From: Balaenoptera acutorostrata
Taxonomy: Eukaryota; Chordata; Mammalia; Artiodactyla; Balaenopteridae
Assembly (NCBI RefSeq): GCF_949987535.1
Contig: NC_080082.1
Coordinates: forward strand, 46,430,374-46,494,373
Direction: 5' to 3'
DNA: 64,000 nucleotides
Shown: positions 59,160 to 64,000 of the stretch, one piece after another
Numbering within the stretch: the stretch's first letter is position 1
How the letters are laid out: every line of letters begins with the position of its first letter
Notes under the pieces: generated by a model
What the model saw: the letters and a program-made list of their open reading frames with translations, nothing else
Told to the model about the DNA's origin: nothing
Databases searched by the model: none
Position numbers and translations under genes: made by a program

Positions 59160-59790
59160 ACCACAACCAAAAAAATTAATCTCAAGTTTTTAAAATATCA
59201 AAACCTTAAAACGTATAATTAAATTAATCATCATAAATTCCTTTTTAGCACTGAGAGTTGGATTTATAATATCATTTTCAAACCTCTCTGTGAGATTTAA
59301 ATATTTTATAGCATATGTGAGTTAGAGGGAAGCGTGTCTAAGGGCTTAAATATCGCTGGAGAGCAGCAGACTTTGACAAAAACTGTAGCACAACTGTTTC
59401 TAAGGTAGTTTGTAAAAATTATTTATTTCCATACCAGTTAATTATGATGGGAGTCTTTGTTGAATGCACAAGCATTAAAAAAGTGCTGATATTTTATGCA
59501 TCTTTAACTGGAGCGTGATTCCCCGCAGCGCACTGGTAACTCCTTGACATTTAGCATTCACTCACAGCAACTGTAATAAGGGGTTTGATTGCTTCCTTTG
59601 CAGATGCAGTAATTTAATAACTGTGATCAGTTGCATAAATTTCCTATACAACCATCTTAAGTTAGCCACATTAAAATTAAGCAAAATTGTAATCTGTTGA
59701 CAGATTATTGCTACTGAACAATTCTCCTAAAAGCATTTCAGATTAGCAAGTGCCACGAGCATTTGTGTTTTATACGCTGGTAAAAAATAC
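59160..59790. other. AT-rich, repeat-poor island (candidate enhancer)
   Basis: About 630 bases of AT-rich sequence with no recognised transposon, in contrast to GC-rich flanks. It has TAATTA-like and TTAATTATG homeodomain-type cores (for example 59447-59455) and TTATTTAT-like segments. Such islands in introns of TSHZ genes are good candidates for conserved non-coding elements. Only composition is seen; conservation is inferred. Confidence 0.4.
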
Positions 59791-61124
59791 GGCAGCTTCC
59801 CCCTTCCCCGCCCAACCTCCAGTCAACCCCCCTACCCACATACACAGACACCACAAATCGGACTAGAAGACAATTTCATGAAATTCTATGCTTTCTGCTA
59901 AATCTCCTGCACTGTTGATTTCGTTATTTGAAATGTTTTGTGGGGTGAATTCTGCTCTCTGGATAGGGGTTAAAAAAAAAGGCGGCATGTCAGTTTCTTC
60001 TTCCTTTCTTCCCAGTAATTTCCTTTATGCAACTTCACATCCATTGCCTTTGAAGGAAACCTCCTAGCATGGAGCTGTTATGAATAAAATGACTGTGTTC
60101 CCCAGAGCAAAGGAAAAGTGCTAATTCCACACCTTACTTGGAAAAAGGTGAAGGATGCCCAGCTTCCTCTGAGGGAGGCATCCTGACTTAAGGAGACAAC
60201 ACAGAAGCCTTCTGTTCAGTCGCTCAAGAGCCCCTTACCAAGTCTGTATAGGTGAAAAGACAAGAGGCTTCCATGGGCAGGTTTTACCTATAGCATGGTG
60301 ATAAAGAATGGAAACAGTGCCCTGGCCCGCTCCGTTTAGAAGCAAAGGGGGACCCGATCTCCTGCTTTGTGCCCTGTGAGTTGACTTTTCAGAGTAATGT
60401 TTAGCCAAGCAGGCAAGTCAGGAATAACTGTTTCTGATACTTCCCAGCAAATATCTTTAACCATCTGTTTACACTTGCCAAATATGCTTCCAAGTTTCCA
60501 ATTTTATCAGTATATAAAAAGAATATCTGTTTTTAAAAAAATTCGTAAATATCTTGTGATGCATCTTTACATAATTCAAGAGAAATTAAAAAAAAAATTT
60601 CTCACTTGAAAGCCAGCATGAGCACGGATTTGTTTAAACTTTCATTTACATAGAGGTTTGGGGTGGAAGCCACCAAAGGGGGTCTGGGCTTTTTTGTAGC
60701 GCAGGGTCAAATGTCAAAGGTGACTGCCTGCCTGTCAGAGGAGCGGTGTGCCCTCCCCCCACAGCAAATGACCGAAAACATGGCGGCCTGGTTCCCAGGA
60801 CGGCCCTGCATATGCAGCCTGTCACTTCAGATGGAGTTGCGAGGTGTCTCCCAGACAGGTGACGTGCCGGGGCCAGGCTGCAAGCTTCCTGCAGAGCAGA
60901 GACCACTTCTGAGCTTGACAAATTGGATGGGACTTCACTACCAAATTTCCTGCCAACAGGCCTCACAGTCAAATATCTGTCTTCTTCTCATCACCAAGGA
61001 ATGATGCTACGACTCTGACATAGTGTCTCCGGTACTTAAAGATAGAGTTAATGCAGAATGATCGAGAAACGTGAGGCCTATGAAACTTTCAAGAGTCATG
61101 CAAAAGCGACTCCTTGATCCTGAG

Positions 61125-61190
61125 AGGGTACATGTGTGCGCACATGCATGTGTAGGTGTACACGTGTGTGTGTGTGCACGTGTGTGTAAA
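61125..61190. repeat. Imperfect TG/CA tract
   Basis: ACATGTGTGCGCACATGCAT is followed by GTACACGTGTGTGTGTGCAC and more TG units, alternating purine-pyrimidine over 65 bases. Confidence 0.8.
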
Positions 61191-61239
61191 ACCACAATTC
61201 TCACTAGGCAGTAGAGAACCTAGCTTTCTGCCGCTGCCA

Positions 61240-61780
61240 CCGTTACCTGCAATTCTTTATAATAAATTGGCGATACCCTGGGCTAGATGTGTTTGCTTCT
61301 AATTATAACTAATTATGTTTCTAAATATGTTCTTTAGGGTTACCACATGTATAAAAATGGGGGTAGGAAAGAAAGGAAACGCATCGGGATTATTAAAAGA
61401 AAGAGAAACATACTAATTAGCTAACGAGTGTACTCATTTCAATGTTTAATAATATTTTTTAACATGCCAGCATACGCTGCAGAATAAAAAATTACCCACA
61501 GCACCACCTGTGCATCCCCTGGGACAGGAGGATTTAGAGTTCTCTCCTGCGGTTTCTGGAGCCCTTGTTTCCAAATATTTCTTTGAATATTTCTTTGTAT
61601 TTCACCCCGTCCCACCCCCGCAAGCTAAAAACAAAAACAAAGAAAGATAGTAAATTTTGTTTCCCACCAAAGCCTTTTAAATAACATCTCTACAAAGCCC
61701 AACTTAATCACATAACTCAAGTGCTCAAGGGGAAAAAATAGCATTTATTTCCGTAATTTTGGAAGCCGTCTCTACCCATG
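61240..61780. other. AT-rich island with TAATTA-type cores
   Basis: Contains CTAATTATAACTAATTATG near 61298 (two homeodomain-type cores 11 bases apart), then TTAGCTAACG and AATGTTTAATAATATT. No transposon is recognised. It is a candidate regulatory element by context only. Confidence 0.35.
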
Positions 61781-64000
61781 TCTGTATGTGTAAACTGTAG
61801 TGACTGCGTAAACAGGCACTGTCCACCCTGCCCCCTCAGCCTGGGTAGGAACTGGTGTCATTGTTCTTTTTTCCATCTGCTTGGACTTCTGCTCGCCCTG
61901 TGTTCTGGGAAAGTTCTGGGCTCTGTGTGGCCTGTGGTGGGCCCAAGTGCATATGTCTGGGAAGACAGGAGAAGATGGAGTGATGCAGAGGATACAGAGA
62001 CATGCAGGCCGGGGCCAAGGGGCCAGCCCACCCTCCTACCTGTAAACCTAACACCTCTCCACCTGAACAGAACGCAGGGGCAGGGGTGATGCCCCATCAG
62101 GATCCCACAATTAAAACCAGGTAATGGCCAAAGCCAAGGGTGCCCCATCAGCCCCTTGGGCTTGCCTCCTTCCAACTCCACTTCTGACTGCGGGTCAGTC
62201 GTACACAAACAAAGCCTAAACAGAAATGTTACTGAGGAAATAATAGCCATTTCCAATGATAATACACAATTTTAGCACTGACGCTTAGCTGATTTAGGTG
62301 TTCGGCCAACGTGTCAAGCAGCCTGCCTTCCTTAGGCGGGCCTTTAATGGGTAACTGGCAGGCTCTGGCAGCCTTATTTCTGTTTTAGATTTGGTTTGTC
62401 ATTGGGTATCCATTACCTGCCATTCATCTTTGATCTCTTTGGACAGGCCTGATCAAAAGATGTCATTTGACCTACTCCACTTGGCAGAAACTTATATGAC
62501 TCTCATAAAGGGGCCACCCCAGCTATAAATAAAATGACATTATTATTTTTCTGTCCTATCATGTAGAAGAGACAATTATGATAATGCAGTGTCTGTCATC
62601 GGGAACCCAGCAAATTGCTAGCTCTCACGCAACTGTTTAGCTTTCTTATTTGTTTTTTGTCTGTTTTCCTCCATTTCAAGTTGAAAATAAAGCAGAATTG
62701 AAATCCCTAATGCTCTGCCTCTCACTCCGATGGTCTCGGGGCTTCTTCCCATGGTACTGACACGCAGGTGTGGTTAGCAGCTTGTTTGTCAATGGTGGGT
62801 GGTGGTTATGGATGTGTTGGCAAGGCTAGGCAACTATGGGACCAGGTTTGTCCTTCATTTCGTGTTTTGAAAACAAGCTAATCTCTGAAATTAGAATTGA
62901 GAGATTATTACTGCAGGTAGATTAAAAATCATGGCCAGGGTTTATTGCGTCCCTAATCAAGTCATAAAAAGAAAAATGCATTGGAACTTTCACCCAACAA
63001 GCAAAAGAGAGACAGCTCAGAAGTCATTGCCAGGGAGCCCACAGCTTGGGGGGGGGCACAACCGGTCCAACTGTTTGTTACCTTCTCCAGTTGGACCAAC
63101 AATATGGGCTCCACCCCTGTGAGAGACTGGCTCTCCATCCTTCCTGGAAATGGAGGTTTGGGTGCTTCCAGGGTCTGCTTCCTTCCCTGGGCGGTTGAGA
63201 GCTCTGTGGGAACCCAGGGGTATGTATGGTAAAGTGACAACTAACCCAGTAGTCATTCTCTGATAGCCTGATGCCCATGTGGACCACAGACAGCAATGCT
63301 CCACCCACTTTGTGCCAGGAATCTGCCCTGCTCAGTGGTCTCCACCCAATCAATGCTCTTGCTTGGGAGCAGAGAGCAACGGGGACACACCATCGAAGAC
63401 CCCTGCGGAAATCCCGGCTGCGGTTACTCAGAATCATGGTATTCTAGAGCGAAGGAGGTAGCAGGGATCTTACAGATAGGCACCGAGTCCAACACCTCAT
63501 TTGATAAAGGAGGAAACGAGGCCCAAAGAAGGGACAGAACTGCCTGAAGGCACCCCGGGGAGTTAATGGCAGAGCTGAGACCAGAAGCCAAACCTCCTAC
63601 CTCTGCAGTTGGGGCCCACCCACCATGACAGGCCGCCTGCCATCTTCTCCAAGGCTGGCCCTGGAGCTCCCCTTCTGTGAGCTGATGACCAGGATGCTGT
63701 GAATCTGTAGGGCCTGCTGCTCTTCCCAGCTGCCTCTGGAATACAGGCTGATTGGAGTTTTGCTTGGCACGAAGATACACACAGTGTCTCTGGTCATCCC
63801 AGCAGACAGCATGTCGGCGGGCATCCATTTATTCAGTGCCCTGGGTTCAGGACTTGGCCATCCTCAGGCCTCCCAGTGCCACCGTCACCCATGCTGGTAA
63901 CGGGATTTGGGCTGACCCCCGGAGAGGATGAGGCAAGTGGGTGGGTGGTAAAAGAACAACAGAAGGATGGAAGGGAGAGAGGGCACAGATTCTGAATTCC
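61780..64000. other. Intronic, gene-free
   Basis: Mixed composition with an AT-rich segment at 62210-62720 and no named repeat until a short MIR-like or related piece at about 63455-63600 ('gataaaggaggaaacgaggc', then 'ttaatggcagagctgagacc'). No domain-bearing open frame was found up to the window end. Confidence 0.45.

Larger units (their letters stand above)
55690..59160. other. Intronic, gene-free
   Basis: Mixed composition. An AT-richer, repeat-poor segment lies at 56030-56290. MIR-like fragments occur at 57000-57135 and 58945-59050, and an imperfect CATA/TACA tract at 58005-58080. Open frames show no domains. Confidence 0.5.
38423..64000 (-). other. TSHZ3: TSHZ3 intron 1 (partial)
   Basis: The first coding exon (a short segment encoding the MPRRKQQAPRR start, normally in a CpG island) was looked for and not seen. 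The rest of the window upstream of the acceptor is therefore treated as intron. In human this intron is roughly 70 kb as I recall, so exon 1 is expected beyond 64000. No other gene was recognised within it. Confidence 0.75.

Noticed and set aside
38423..64000. TSHZ3 exon 1 within the window
   Set aside because: The short exon coding the MPRRKQQAPRR start, with its expected CpG island, was not found in this span.
1..64000. CRISPR arrays, tRNA or rRNA genes, prokaryotic operons
   Set aside because: None seen. Direct repeats are microsatellites or minisatellites, and the tRNA-like sequences are SINE heads.

Overview
This is nuclear DNA from a placental mammal, and the repeats point to a cetacean. 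A full-length tRNA-derived SINE of the CHR-2 type, with a perfect target-site duplication and the two-part body characteristic of whale and dolphin genomes, lies at about 7.4-7.73 kb. A shorter CHR-type copy lies at 2.85-3.0 kb, and a mariner-derived MITE of the kind shared by cetaceans and ruminants at 8.49-8.56 kb. No bacterial, viral or plasmid-type gene organisation is present. The species cannot be fixed from the sequence alone.

The only protein-coding gene I can support is TSHZ3 (teashirt zinc finger homeobox 3) on the minus strand. Its large terminal coding exon (35217-38422) encodes 1068 residues (the first from a split codon), ends in TAG, and has no frameshift or internal stop. With the usual 13-residue first exon this gives 1081 residues, the length I recall for human TSHZ3. 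The first exon is not visible, so 38423-64000 is read as part of the long first intron. The 3' UTR runs to lower coordinates, to a proposed poly(A) site near 33.62 kb. Everything below that is gene-free downstream sequence.

Layout: 1-4.17 kb is an old antisense L1 with a nested SINE. From 4.2 to 9.3 kb there are several sense L1 3'-end fragments plus hAT, mariner and SINE insertions. From 9.3 to 33.6 kb the sequence is mostly GC-richer, with small MIR/L2 fragments, one MaLR-type LTR (13.07-13.53 kb), a MER5A-like hAT element (29.22-29.43 kb) and several AT-rich, repeat-poor islands. From 33.6 to 38.4 kb is the TSHZ3 3' UTR and coding exon. From 38.4 to 64 kb is intron 1, with L2, L1 and MIR fragments, purine-rich and CA/TG tracts, and more AT-rich islands that are candidate enhancers.

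TSHZ3 encodes a nuclear transcriptional regulator with five zinc fingers, an atypical homeodomain and a CtBP-type motif. The surrounding gene-free DNA fits a developmental regulator with long-range cis control. I found no convincing undescribed system. The most interesting items are the distant branch point with a long AG-exclusion zone at the TSHZ3 acceptor, the AT-rich islands, a MIR nested in a MIR, and several unusual symmetric or tandem sequences. Repeat family names are given from recognition alone and should be confirmed with a repeat library.
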